Shown here: positions 18,796-27,166 of the stretch, piece by piece
How positions within the stretch are numbered: position 1 is the stretch's first letter
How the letters are laid out: each line of letters opens with the position of its first letter
DNA from: Bog-473 sp963828825
Lineage (GTDB): Bacteria; Actinomycetota; Acidimicrobiia; Acidimicrobiales; RAAP-2
Assembly (NCBI GenBank): GCA_963828825.1
Contig: CAWHGF010000007.1
Coordinates: forward strand, 1,302,001 to 1,366,000
DNA length: 64,000 bases
Direction: 5' to 3'
Position numbers and translations under genes: made by a program
The notes under the pieces: model-generated
What the model was told of the DNA's origin: nothing
What the model saw: only the letters and a program-made list of their open reading frames with translations
Databases searched by the model: none

Positions 18796-19692
18796 ATGAC
18801 GATCGAACTGCCCCGGGTCCACTCGGGCAAGGTGCGCGAGCTCTACGACGCCGGCGACGGGCATCTGCTCATGGTGGCCTCGGACCGGGTGAGCGCGTTC
18901 GACGTGATCATGGCCGAGCCCATCGCGGACAAGGGCCGCGTGCTGACGGCCATGACCAGCTTCTGGTGCGACGAGATGGCCGACATCGTCCCGGGCACGC
19001 AGATCACGGCCGACCCGGCCGCCATCGCCGACGCGCTGGGCGGCGCCACGTTGCCCGCCGACTGGGCCGGCCGGGCCGTCCTGGTGCGGCGGGCCGAGAT
19101 GCTCCAGCTCGAGTGCATCGTGCGCGGCTACCTGGCCGGGCAGGCCTTCGAGGAGTACGCGCGCGCCGGCACGGTCCACGGCACGACCATGCCGGCCGGG
19201 CTCCAGCTGGCCAGCCGGCTGGACGAGCCCCTCTTCACCCCCTCCACCAAGGCGGCCGAGGGGCACGACCTGAACATCGATTTCGCCGCCGCCGTCGAAC
19301 TGGTGGGGGCGGAGGCGGCCGGCGCGGCCCGCGACATCTGCCTCGAGCTCTACCGCCGTGCCGCGGCCCGCTGCGCCGACGCCGGTTTCGTGCTGGCCGA
19401 CACCAAGTTCGAGCTGGGCTACGTCGACGGGGTGCTCTGCCTGTGCGACGAGGTCTGCACGCCCGACTCCTCGCGGCTCTGGCCGGCGGACCAGGTCGTG
19501 CCGGGTGAGACGCCGCCCGCCTTCGACAAGCAGCCCCTGCGCGACTGGCTGGCCGCGCAGCCCTGGGACCGCCAACCGCCCCCGCCCCCGCTTCCCGCCG
19601 CGGTGACGTCGGCCATGTCGGCGCGCTACGTCGCGGCGTACGAGCGCGTCACCGGCCGCTCGTTGGACGACTGGTACGGTGCGACGCCATGA
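18796..19692 (+). CDS. purC: SAICAR synthetase
   Basis: Condenses CAIR with aspartate using ATP. It has 298 residues, similar to the long bacterial/yeast-like form. The N terminus HSGKVRELYD binds ATP, VASDRVSAFDVIM follows, then the signatures LECIVRGYLAGQAF and ADTKFELGYVDG. Its stop overlaps the purS start (ATGA at 19689). It belongs to the same operon as purA-purQ. Confidence 0.97.
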   Translation: MTIELPRVHSGKVRELYDAGDGHLLMVASDRVSAFDVIMAEPIADKGRVLTAMTSFWCDEMADIVPGTQITADPAAIADALGGATLPADWAGRAVLVRRAEMLQLECIVRGYLAGQAFEEYARAGTVHGTTMPAGLQLASRLDEPLFTPSTKAAEGHDLNIDFAAAVELVGAEAAGAARDICLELYRRAAARCADAGFVLADTKFELGYVDGVLCLCDEVCTPDSSRLWPADQVVPGETPPAFDKQPLRDWLAAQPWDRQPPPPPLPAAVTSAMSARYVAAYERVTGRSLDDWYGATP

Positions 19693-19940
19693 GGTTCCGG
19701 GCGCGCGTCGAGGTGCAATTGCGCCCCGGCATCGCCGACCCCGAGGGCGCGACCATCGAGCGGGCCTTGCCCGCGCTGGGTTTCGACGGGGTGGCCCACG
19801 TCCGGGCCGGTCGCTCCTTCCGCTTCGAGGTCGACGCCGCCGACGAGGGTGCGGCGCGCACGACGGCGACCGAGCTGGCCGAGCGCCTGCTGGCCAACCC
19901 GGTGATTGAGCAGAGCCGGCTCGAGCTCGAGGCGATCTGA
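19689..19940 (+). CDS. purS: Phosphoribosylformylglycinamidine synthase subunit PurS
   Basis: Small bridging subunit (83 residues) of the three-part FGAM synthase PurS-PurQ-PurL. It has the typical RVEVQLRPGIADPEGATIER start and a C-terminal ANPVIEQSRLEL. It overlaps purC by four bases and abuts purQ with no gap (TGA then GTG), so the subunits are made together. Its partner purL is about 4.2 kb downstream rather than adjacent. Confidence 0.95.
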   Translation: MRFRARVEVQLRPGIADPEGATIERALPALGFDGVAHVRAGRSFRFEVDAADEGAARTTATELAERLLANPVIEQSRLELEAI

Positions 19941-20621
19941 GTGGCCCCGCGGATCGGCGTCGTCGTCTTCCCTGGCACCAACTGCGAGCACGACGTGGTG
20001 CAGGGCGCCGAGGCGGCCGGGGGCACCGGCGTGCTGCTCTGGCACGGCGACGCCGAGCTCGGGTCGGTCGACGCCGTGGTGCTCCCGGGCGGCTTCGCCC
20101 ACGGCGACTACCTGCGCCCCGGCGCGCTGGCCCGCTTCTCCCCCGTCATGGAGGGGGTGCGGGCCTTCGCCCGCTCCGGCGGCCCCGTCATCGGCATCTG
20201 CAACGGCTTCCAGGTCCTGACCGAGGCCGGCCTGCTGCCGGGCGCGCTGCAGAAGAACGGGCGGCTGCGCTTCCTGTGCCAGCCGGCGCGTCTGGTGGTC
20301 ACCGCCACGTCGTCGGTGCTGACGTCGGCCACCGCCGTGGGCGACGAGCTCGTCATGCCGATCAACCACTTCTCGGGGAACTACACCTGCGACGACGAGA
20401 CGCTGCGGCGCCTGCAGGCGGAGGACCGCATTGTGCTGCGCTACGCCGACAACCCCAACGGCTCGGTCGACGCCATCGCCGGCATCGCCAACGAGGCCGG
20501 CAACGTGGTCGGGCTCATGCCCCACCCCGAGCGGGCCAGTGCCGCGTTGCTCGGCTCCACCGACGGGCTGGTGCTGTTGCGCTCGCTCGTCGGGGCCGCC
20601 TCGGCCCGTGCCGCGGCCTGA
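19941..20621 (+). CDS. purQ: FGAM synthase glutaminase subunit PurQ
   Basis: Class I glutamine amidotransferase (226 residues) that supplies ammonia to PurL. The nucleophile is Cys87 in VIGICNGFQVLTEAG. The His-Glu partners are in LMPHPERA near 192-199. FPGTNCEHDV near the N terminus is the PurQ-specific start. The GTG at 19941 directly follows the purS stop. The last gene of the first purine block; the next gene has its own promoter-like element. Confidence 0.97.
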   Translation: MAPRIGVVVFPGTNCEHDVVQGAEAAGGTGVLLWHGDAELGSVDAVVLPGGFAHGDYLRPGALARFSPVMEGVRAFARSGGPVIGICNGFQVLTEAGLLPGALQKNGRLRFLCQPARLVVTATSSVLTSATAVGDELVMPINHFSGNYTCDDETLRRLQAEDRIVLRYADNPNGSVDAIAGIANEAGNVVGLMPHPERASAALLGSTDGLVLLRSLVGAASARAAA

Positions 20622-20668
20622 GCCCGCCCCCGCGCCGAAGGCGCCTCCACCTCTCCCGCCGCGCTCCG

Positions 20669-20674
20669 TAGGGT
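20669..20674 (+). promoter_or_regulatory. -10-like TAGGGT before the muramoyl amidase
   Basis: The hexamer lies eight bases before the ATG at 20683, with no purine-rich ribosome site between, as expected for a leaderless transcript. Confidence 0.4.
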
Positions 20675-20682
20675 GAGGTTTT

Positions 20683-21704
20683 ATGCACCACCGGACCGCG
20701 CCGCGCGTCGGTGGGCCCGCTGTACGCCCGCTGTGGCTGCGGCGGTGCCCGGTGGCATCGGCGCTGTTCCTGGCGGCCGCCATGGTGGTCCTGGTGGAAG
20801 CCGCCCGGCGTGCCGGGCGCCGCGGTCGGGGCCTCCGTTCGGCGGATGGATGCGGCGACTCCCGTCGACGCCGGGTACTTCGAGCCCGGCGCCTGCATGA
20901 AGTACGGGCCGACGGACGGGTGACCGCCACCTGACCGTCTTCCTCGACGCCGGGCACGGCGGCCTCGATCCCGGTGGCGTCGGCGAGACCGAGTCCGGCC
21001 AGACGATCTACGAGGCGGACGAGACGCTCCCGGTCGAGCTCGACACCATGGCCCTCCTGCGGGCCAAGGGCTTCACCGTGGTGGTCTCCCGGACGAAGGC
21101 CGAGACGGTGTTGCGGCCGGGGCCCGGCGACGTGTCCGGCGGCCTCTTCACCGTCCAGGGCGAGCACGACGACGTGGCCGCCCGCGACGTCTGCGCCAAC
21201 ATGGCGAAGGCGAACGTCCTCGTCGGCATCTACTTCGACGCCGGCGGCTCTCCGCTCAACGCCGGGAGCGTCACGGGGTACGACACCGATCGTCCCTTCT
21301 CCGCCCAGAACCTTCGCCTGGCCACGTTGGTGCAGACCGACGTCCTGAATGCCATGAACGCGCAGGGCTGGGGCATCCCCGACCTCGGCGTGGTCGACGA
21401 CAGCCAACTCGGCGGGCCGGCGCTCTCCGATGCGGCGGCGGACTACGGCCACCTGCTGTTGCTCGGCCCGGCCGCCCCCGGCTTCTCCACGACGCCGAGC
21501 CTGATGCCGGGGGCGCTCATCGAGCCGCTCTTCATCACCGACCCCTACGAGGGCACCCAGGCCGCCAGCCCGTCCGGGCAGCAGGTCATCGCCGGCGGGC
21601 TGGCCCAGGCGGTCGAGCAGTACTTCGCCCCGCCGGCGACCACCGGCCAGAACTCGGAGGCCGCCAAGCCCACCCGCCACAAGGGAGCGCGGCGGTCAAC
21701 CTGA
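20683..21704 (+). CDS. N-acetylmuramoyl-L-alanine amidase-like protein (Amidase_3), two frame breaks
   Basis: Peptidoglycan hydrolase homologue, about 339 residues after discounting extra bases near 20813 and 20920. An N-terminal membrane anchor (VASALFLAAAMVVLVEAA) is followed by a linker with YFEPGACMKYGPTDG. The catalytic domain starts LTVFLDAGHGGLDPGG, holding the first zinc His, and continues with the zinc-ligand Glu in YEADETLPVELD and the catalytic-type Glu in LIEPLFITDP near the end. The second zinc His, normally in SIHAN, is replaced by Tyr in VGIYFDAGG (codon at 21231-21233), so activity is doubtful or metal binding is altered. It sits between purQ and purL but has no link to purine synthesis. 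Confidence 0.75.
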
Positions 21705-21712
21705 GCGGACGC

Positions 21713-22141
21713 TCAGGCCCGGGCCCGCGAGATCTCCGCCTTCTGCAGGACGGCGGCGCTGACGCCGGCCGCCCGCCAGGTGCCGTAGGTGATGCCCTTG
21801 CGCTCGCCGTAGGCCTTGGCCACCTTGATGAACTGCTTCTCCAGTGTGGAGAGGTCCTTGACCCCGTCCACCCGGGAGCGCTCGTCGAGCAGGTCCTTCT
21901 GCTCCTGCAGGAGGTGGAGCCGCGTCAGCGCGTCGGCTCCGGCGAGCTGGGAGTCGATGGCGGCCAGCCGGCGGTCGATGGAGGCCGGCGTGCGCTTGCG
22001 GCCCCGCTTGGGCTTGGACGTCTCGAGCGCCTCGAGATAGTGGCGGACGGTTGCACTCTCGGCACGCCCACGAGCGAGCGCCGCCTTGTGGCCGCTGCTC
22101 ATGGGCTTGCGAGGAGCCGGAGTTTTCGTTTTGGGAGCCAT
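21713..22141 (-). CDS. Small basic helical protein, unknown function
   Basis: 142 residues. The N terminus is basic (APKTKTPAPRKP), followed by a helix ALARGRAESATVRHYLEAL and an AT-hook-like KPKRGRKRT near 43-51. A leucine-rich coiled coil (SIDRRLAAIDSQLAG to LLQEQKDLLDERS, 54-90) comes next. The C-terminal domain ITYGTWRAAGVSAAVLQKAEISRA resembles the small DNA-binding tail of Lsr2-type proteins in pattern only. Together these suggest a nucleic-acid-binding, possibly nucleoid-associated protein, but that is inference. The ATG at 22141 is preceded by a region free of other genes. It is convergent with the amidase, eight bases apart. Confidence 0.6.
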   Translation of the reverse strand: MAPKTKTPAPRKPMSSGHKAALARGRAESATVRHYLEALETSKPKRGRKRTPASIDRRLAAIDSQLAGADALTRLHLLQEQKDLLDERSRVDGVKDLSTLEKQFIKVAKAYGERKGITYGTWRAAGVSAAVLQKAEISRARA

Positions 22142-22380
22142 GCGTCCATTGTGCCGTACCGCTGGCCTCGTTCTGGCTCAATTCGCCAAGTTTTCCTTCG
22201 TTTGTTCGGGTGACCCCTATTTCGGCCCGAACGCGCCGCCGATTTCCCAATTGCGCGGGCCGGGTCACCCAAACCCGCGAAATCGCGGGCTCCGCATTGT
22301 GCCGACCCCGCGAAGGCCATTTCTCGCCCGGCCGGGCGTTCTCCTGCTGGGACGACGACGACCGCGAGTACCCCGGTGGA

Positions 22381-22793
22381 GGCGCGCCGCCGAGGTCCAT
22401 CGCCGGCCTGCTGCTGGCGGCGGCGCTCCTGATCGCGGGCTACCGGCTGGCCTGGCTCCGCCACCGCTCGCTCGTGGCCACCGAGACCGGGGCCGCATAC
22501 ACCCAGTTCGAGGACGCATTCCCGCTGGCCGACGGCTGGTTGGCCCTCTGCCTGGTCCCCGCCTCGTACCGCCTCGTGACGGCGCGGCGGGCGCCCTGTT
22601 CTGGCTCCTGGCCGGCGGCGGTGCCGGGCTCTCCCTCTTCGCCATGGACGTGCTCGACGACCTGCAGCACGGCGTCTGGGGCAAGGGCGCCAACGGTGTG
22701 ATGGAGTTGGTCATCAATCTCGTGACGCTGGCACTCTCGGTGTTCGTGCTGCGCTGGACCTGGGCCCGTCGCGATGCCCTGCTTTCACCATGA
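22381..22793 (+). CDS. Small integral membrane protein, start unclear, one frame break
   Basis: Four hydrophobic segments can be read: AGLLLAAALLIAGYRLAWL, then AFPLADGWLALCLVPASYRLVT, then ALFWLLAGGGAGLSLFAMDVL and ELVINLVTLALSVFVLRWTW. The first two are in one frame and the last two in another; the break is near 22597 in a GC-rich run. No convincing start codon with a ribosome site is visible, so the left boundary is approximate and could be up to ~80 bases upstream. The pattern resembles small four-helix membrane proteins of actinobacteria; no function is recognised. Confidence 0.45.
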
Positions 22794-22839
22794 ACCGGTG
22801 CCCGCTCTGAGACAATCTCCCCATGACCCAATCTCAGCC

Positions 22840-23430
22840 GTGACCCAGTTCCACTTCGACCCCGCCACCTACCTGGACCTGATGCGCCGGGAGGTACCCG
22901 CCTACGGGCGCCTTCAGGAGGCGGTCGCGGCGGCGGCAGGCGGGCAGTCGGTGGTGTCGGTGCTGGACCTCGGGACCGGGACGGGGGAGACGCTGGCCGC
23001 CGTGCTCGAGCAGCACCCCGGGGCGACCGCGGTCGGGGTCGACAAGAACGAGGCCATGCTCGGGGTGGCGCGGCACCGCCTGGCCGGGGTCCCGCTCGAG
23101 CTGCGGGTGGCCGACCTGACCGACCCGCTGCCCGCCGGCCCCTTCGACCTCGTCGTCTCGGCCCTGGCCATCCACCACCTGGAAGGCCCGGACAAGGCGG
23201 ACCTGTTCGCCCGCATCGCCCGCGTGGTGCGCCCCGGTGGCCGCTTCGTGCTCGGCGACGTGGTCATCCCCGTCGACCCGGCCGAGGCGGTGACCCCGCT
23301 CACGTCCGACCACGACCGGCCCTCCCCGCTGGCCGACCAGCTGGGCTGGCTGGCCGACGCCGGCTTCGACGCCGCCACCACCTGGTGCGAGCGTGACCTG
23401 GTCGTGGTGCAGGCCGATCGGCCCGGCTAG
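22840..23430 (+). CDS. SAM-dependent class I methyltransferase
   Basis: About 196 residues from the GTG at 22840. Motif I VLDLGTGTGE, motif II AVGVDKNEAML, and the post-motif FDLVVSALAIHHLEGPDK are clear, followed by VVRPGGRFVLGDVVIP. The substrate is unknown. A -10-like GACAAT (22811-22816) sits six bases before an ATG at 22823, which would make a leaderless start, but that ATG is out of frame and stops after six codons. Either the GTG is used or one base is missing near 22840. The stop overlaps that of the convergent patatin gene. Confidence 0.8.
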   Translation: MTQFHFDPATYLDLMRREVPAYGRLQEAVAAAAGGQSVVSVLDLGTGTGETLAAVLEQHPGATAVGVDKNEAMLGVARHRLAGVPLELRVADLTDPLPAGPFDLVVSALAIHHLEGPDKADLFARIARVVRPGGRFVLGDVVIPVDPAEAVTPLTSDHDRPSPLADQLGWLADAGFDAATTWCERDLVVVQADRPG

Positions 23431-24695
23431 CGCGATCCCGCCGCCGACCGCGCCCGCACGAGCCGGCGCGCCTCGCTCTCGCTGCGCGGGACCCCGCCGC
23501 GGGCACCCATCTCGATGACGAAGTCGGTCGCGGCCGAGACCCCGTTGAGGAAGAGCTCGTGGCGCTGCGCCGCCGTCAGGTCGAAGTCCGTGGTCGAGAT
23601 CCCGGCGTTGTTGACGAAGATGGTGCGCCCGGCGGTGGCGGCGTCGACGCTGTAGGCGTCCCACTCGCCCATCATGGTGTGCAGACAGCCGCGTGCCTCG
23701 CCGAATGCACTGTCCGCGGCCTTCGTAGACGTGTACTCCGTCTGGAGAGACGAGAGCTTCACACCGATGGTGGGCCAGCGGGGCTCTCCGCCGTCCTCGC
23801 GTTCGAACGCGTTGATGGGGAAGTTCCGCAGCATGCCTCCGTCCACCCATGTCACCGTGCCGCCCGCGTAGCGGGTGACGATGGAGCTGCCGTCGGGGCT
23901 GGGCACGTCGACCTCGGCCGGCGATGCCGTCACGGTGACCGGCTCGAAGAAGAAGGGGATGGACATGGACGCGCGGATGGCGTGGACCACGTCCTGTGTG
24001 TCGCGGTCCAGCCCGTAGTGGTCGTAGTCCCACGGCAGACGCACGAGCTGGCCACGGGTGACGTCCGAGGTGTGCACGAGGAGTCGGTAGCGGTGGCTCT
24101 CCGGGAGGCTCATGCCGGGGTCCTCCTCCAGTGTGATCTTGAGGTCTGCGAAGGTGTGCACGCCGAGGTCGTGCATGATCGGTTCGAGCCATGTGAAGAG
24201 GTACGTGCCGTCGTAGACACCCATCTTGTGGGTGAGGACCTCGGCCGAGGAAAGGAGCTCGCCGGCGTTGCCGAGGTGGTGGTCCAAGAACGCGTGCACC
24301 TTGCCCTGCGGCATGAACGCGGTGAACGTCAGGTTGTCGAGGTACCCCTGGAGTGTCGTCATGGGGTCGCCCTTCTTGGAGATCGCTGCGATGAGCGCCG
24401 CGGCGATGGCTCCGGCGCTCGTCCCGGCCACGCGCTGGAAGCGGTAGCCGGCCTCGGCCAGCGCCGACACGGCGCCCACGATCCCGATGCCCTTGACGCC
24501 ACCACCCTCGAGGGCCAGGTCGGCGACGAGCTCCTTGGACCCGCCACCGCTCCAGCCGTCGGAGGCGAGGAGCGCCGCCGCGGCCAGCTCGAACCGTTGC
24601 TGGAGGCCCGCCTCACGGGAGTACCCCCAGGGCGCGCCGGGATCGATGACGATCGGCCCGCCTGACTCGGCCTGCCCTGGATCGGAACCGGACAT
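23427..24695 (-). CDS. Patatin-like phospholipase
   Basis: Lipid acyl hydrolase with a Ser-Asp dyad, 422 residues. The oxyanion loop LALEGGGVKGIGIVGA is at 60-75. The nucleophile elbow VAGTSAGAIAAA gives Ser93 and the second catalytic residue is Asp285 in TWVDGGMLRNFPINAF. No signal peptide is visible, so it is probably cytoplasmic or membrane-peripheral. Bacterial patatins range from lipid remodelling enzymes to injected toxins; no secretion or immunity genes are nearby, so the former is more likely. The frame is open far upstream of the ATG at 24695, but that extension runs antisense to purL and is not coding. Confidence 0.88.
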   Translation of the reverse strand: MSGSDPGQAESGGPIVIDPGAPWGYSREAGLQQRFELAAAALLASDGWSGGGSKELVADLALEGGGVKGIGIVGAVSALAEAGYRFQRVAGTSAGAIAAALIAAISKKGDPMTTLQGYLDNLTFTAFMPQGKVHAFLDHHLGNAGELLSSAEVLTHKMGVYDGTYLFTWLEPIMHDLGVHTFADLKITLEEDPGMSLPESHRYRLLVHTSDVTRGQLVRLPWDYDHYGLDRDTQDVVHAIRASMSIPFFFEPVTVTASPAEVDVPSPDGSSIVTRYAGGTVTWVDGGMLRNFPINAFEREDGGEPRWPTIGVKLSSLQTEYTSTKAADSAFGEARGCLHTMMGEWDAYSVDAATAGRTIFVNNAGISTTDFDLTAAQRHELFLNGVSAATDFVIEMGARGGVPRSESEARRLVRARSAAGSR

Positions 24696-24753
24696 CGTGA
24701 TCCCCCTCCCGCTTCCCGCAAATGGGGAGAAGCGTAGCGAGTCGGAGTCCCCG

Positions 24754-24794
24754 TTCTTCCTGTGCTGCGGCGGATTCTTCCTGTGCTGCGGCGG
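24754..24794. repeat. Tandem 21-base repeat upstream of purL
   Basis: Two exact copies of TTCTTCCTGTGCTGCGGCGG (24754-24773 and 24775-24794) are separated by one base. They lie between the divergent patatin and purL starts, 36 bases before the purL -10-like element; they could be duplicated operator sites or a chance slippage product. Confidence 0.6.
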
Positions 24795-24829
24795 CCGGCC
24801 CGGCGGTGCGGGCAGGCCGGCGTGGCCCC

Positions 24830-24835
24830 TATTCT
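24830..24835 (+). promoter_or_regulatory. -10-like TATTCT before purL
   Basis: TATTCT lies ten bases before the purL ATG at 24846, giving a leaderless or nearly leaderless transcript for the second purine block. Confidence 0.45.
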
Positions 24836-24845
24836 GGAAGTCGTC

Positions 24846-27135
24846 ATGACTCCTTCGGCCGAGGCGTTGCCGCCCGACCAGCCGCCGGCCGGGGAGCCGT
24901 TGCACCGGCAACTCGGCCTGACCGACGACGAGTTCGAGGCCGTCGGCAAGATCCTGGGCCACGCCCCCAACCACCTCGAGCTGGCCCTGTACGCCGTGAT
25001 GTGGAGCGAGCACTGCTCGTACAAATCGTCCCGGTTGCACCTGCGGCGCCTCCCGACCGAGGGGCCGCGGGTCCTCGTCGGTCCGGGCGAGAACGCCGGG
25101 GTCATCGACGCCGGTGACGGCATCGCCGTGGCCATCCGCATCGAGAGCCACAACCACCCCTCGGCCATCGAGCCGTACCAGGGCGCCGCCACCGGGGTGG
25201 GCGGCATCCTGCGCGACATCTTCACCATGGGCGCCCGTCCGCTCGCCGTGATGGACCCGCTCTTCTTCGGGTCGCCCGACGACGCCCGCCAACGCTGGCT
25301 CGTCGAGGGCGTGGTGAGCGGCATCTCGGGCTACGGCAACTCCGTCGGCGTGCCCACGGTGGGCGGGGAGCTGACCTTCGACCCCTGCTACACCCAGAAC
25401 CCGCTCGTCAACGTGCTGTGCATGGGCGCCCTGCCCGTCGAGCGCCTCGTGCTCGGCATCGCGTCCGGGCCCGGCAACCTGGCCGTGTTGCTCGGGTCGA
25501 GCACCGGGCGCGACGGCATCGGTGGCGTGAGCGTGCTGGCGTCGGCCGGTTTCAGCGGTGACGACGCCGGAGCCGCCGACGACACCAAGCGTCCCAGCGT
25601 GCAGGTGGGCGACCCCTTCGAGGAGAAGCGGCTGATTGAGGCCTGCCTGGAGCTGCTCGACACGAAGCTCGTGGTGGGGATCCAGGACCTCGGGGGCGCC
25701 GGTCTCGCCTGTGCCACGAGCGAGACGGCCGGGCGCGGGGGCGTCGGGATGGACGTCGACGTGTCGGCGGTGCCCCGGCGCGAGGAGGGCATGGCGCCCT
25801 GGGAGGTGATGACCAGCGAGAGCCAGGAGCGCATGCTGGCCATCGTCACGCCCGGGTCGTGGCCGGAGGTGGCGGCCATCTGCGCCAAGTGGGAGGTGCG
25901 GGCCACCGTCGTCGGCACGGTCACCGAACCCGAGCCCGACGGGGGTGGTCGCCTGCGCATCCGCGACGGGATGGACGGTCCCGTGCTGGCCGACGTCCCG
26001 GCCGCGTCGCTGTCCGACGACGCGCCGCTCTACGACCGCCCGCGGCGGGCACCGGCGCTCCCCGCGACCGCGCCGCCGGCGCCGCCCACCGACTGCGCCG
26101 GCGACCTCCTGGCCCTGTTGCGCTCGCCGGGCTGGGTCTACCGCCAGTACGACCACCAGCTCTTCCTCAACACGGTGGCGGGGCCGGGTGCCGACGCCGC
26201 GCTGCTCCGCCTGGCCGGGCCCGGGCTGCCCCCGTCGGCGCGCGGCGTGGCGCTGACCACCGACTCCAACCCGCGGGCCTGCGCGCTCGACCCGCGGGGC
26301 GGCACCGCACTCGTCCTGGCCGAGGGTGTCGCCAACCTGGCCTGCGTCGGGGGCACGCCGGCCGCCGTCGTCAACTGCCTGAACTTCGGCAACCCCGAGC
26401 ACCCCGAGGTCATGTGGCAGCTGTCCGAGTGCATCGACGGCATGGCCGAGGCCTGCCGCGCCCTCTCGGTCCCCGTCATCGGGGGCAACGTCAGCCTCTA
26501 CAACGAGAGCGGCGGGTCCGACATCGATCCGACGCCGGTGCTCGGGGTGCTCGGCCTCGTCGACGCCGTCCACGCGCCGCCGCCCGGGCTGGCGTGGTCC
26601 GACGGCGACACCATCGTCCTGGTCGGGCCGCGCGCCGCGGTCCGACGGGTCCTTCCCCCTGGAGGGGACGCGCTGGGCCACCGAGCGTCGGGACCACCGC
26701 ACCGGGCGCATCCCGTCGGTGGACTTCGCGGCGCACGCCGCGGCCTGTGCCTTCGTCGCCGCCCTCGTCGCCGCGCAGGTGGCCGGCGCCGATGGGGAGA
26801 CCGCCGCCGACGCGCTGGTGCACGCGGTCCACGACGTCTCGGGCGGGGGCCTGGCCGTGGCGCTGGCCGAGATGGCCGCCAGCGCCGGGACCGGCTGCAC
26901 CCTGGAGGTCGACCGTGCCGCCGAGCTCTTCACCGAACTGCCGTCGCGGTTCGTGGTGGCGACCGGCGATCCCGACGAGCTGTGCCGCCTGGCCACGGCG
27001 CGCGGGATCCCGGCCGCCGTGCTGGGTCCGGCGGGCGGCGCCCGGTTCACCCTGGGCCGCCTGCTCGACCTCCCCGTCGACGCCCTCCGCCGGGCGCACG
27101 AGGGGAACCTGGCCCTCGCCCTGGGCGAACCCTGA
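24846..27135 (+). CDS. purL: FGAM synthase large subunit PurL, one frame break
   Basis: Converts FGAR and glutamine-derived ammonia to FGAM with ATP. It is the small PurL form (about 762 residues) that needs PurS and PurQ, both encoded 4-5 kb upstream. Visible motifs are MWSEHCSYKSSR near 53-64, IRIESHNHPSAIEPYQGAATGVGGILRD near 98-125, GGELTFDPCY, and in the second half LTTDSNPRACALDP and PVIGGNVSLYNES. One extra base near 26640 (GCGGTCCGAC where GCGTCCGAC restores the frame) splits the gene; the final part continues SDGSFPLEGTRWA to ALALGEP. An essential enzyme, so the break is probably a sequence error. Confidence 0.93.
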
Positions 27136-27166
27136 TGACGCGGGCCTGTGCGAGAATGGCTGGCGC

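Noticed and set aside
24696..27050. Upstream extension of the patatin frame for 785 codons
   Set aside because: It runs antisense to purL and contains no recognisable domain; the patatin family start fits the ATG at 24695.
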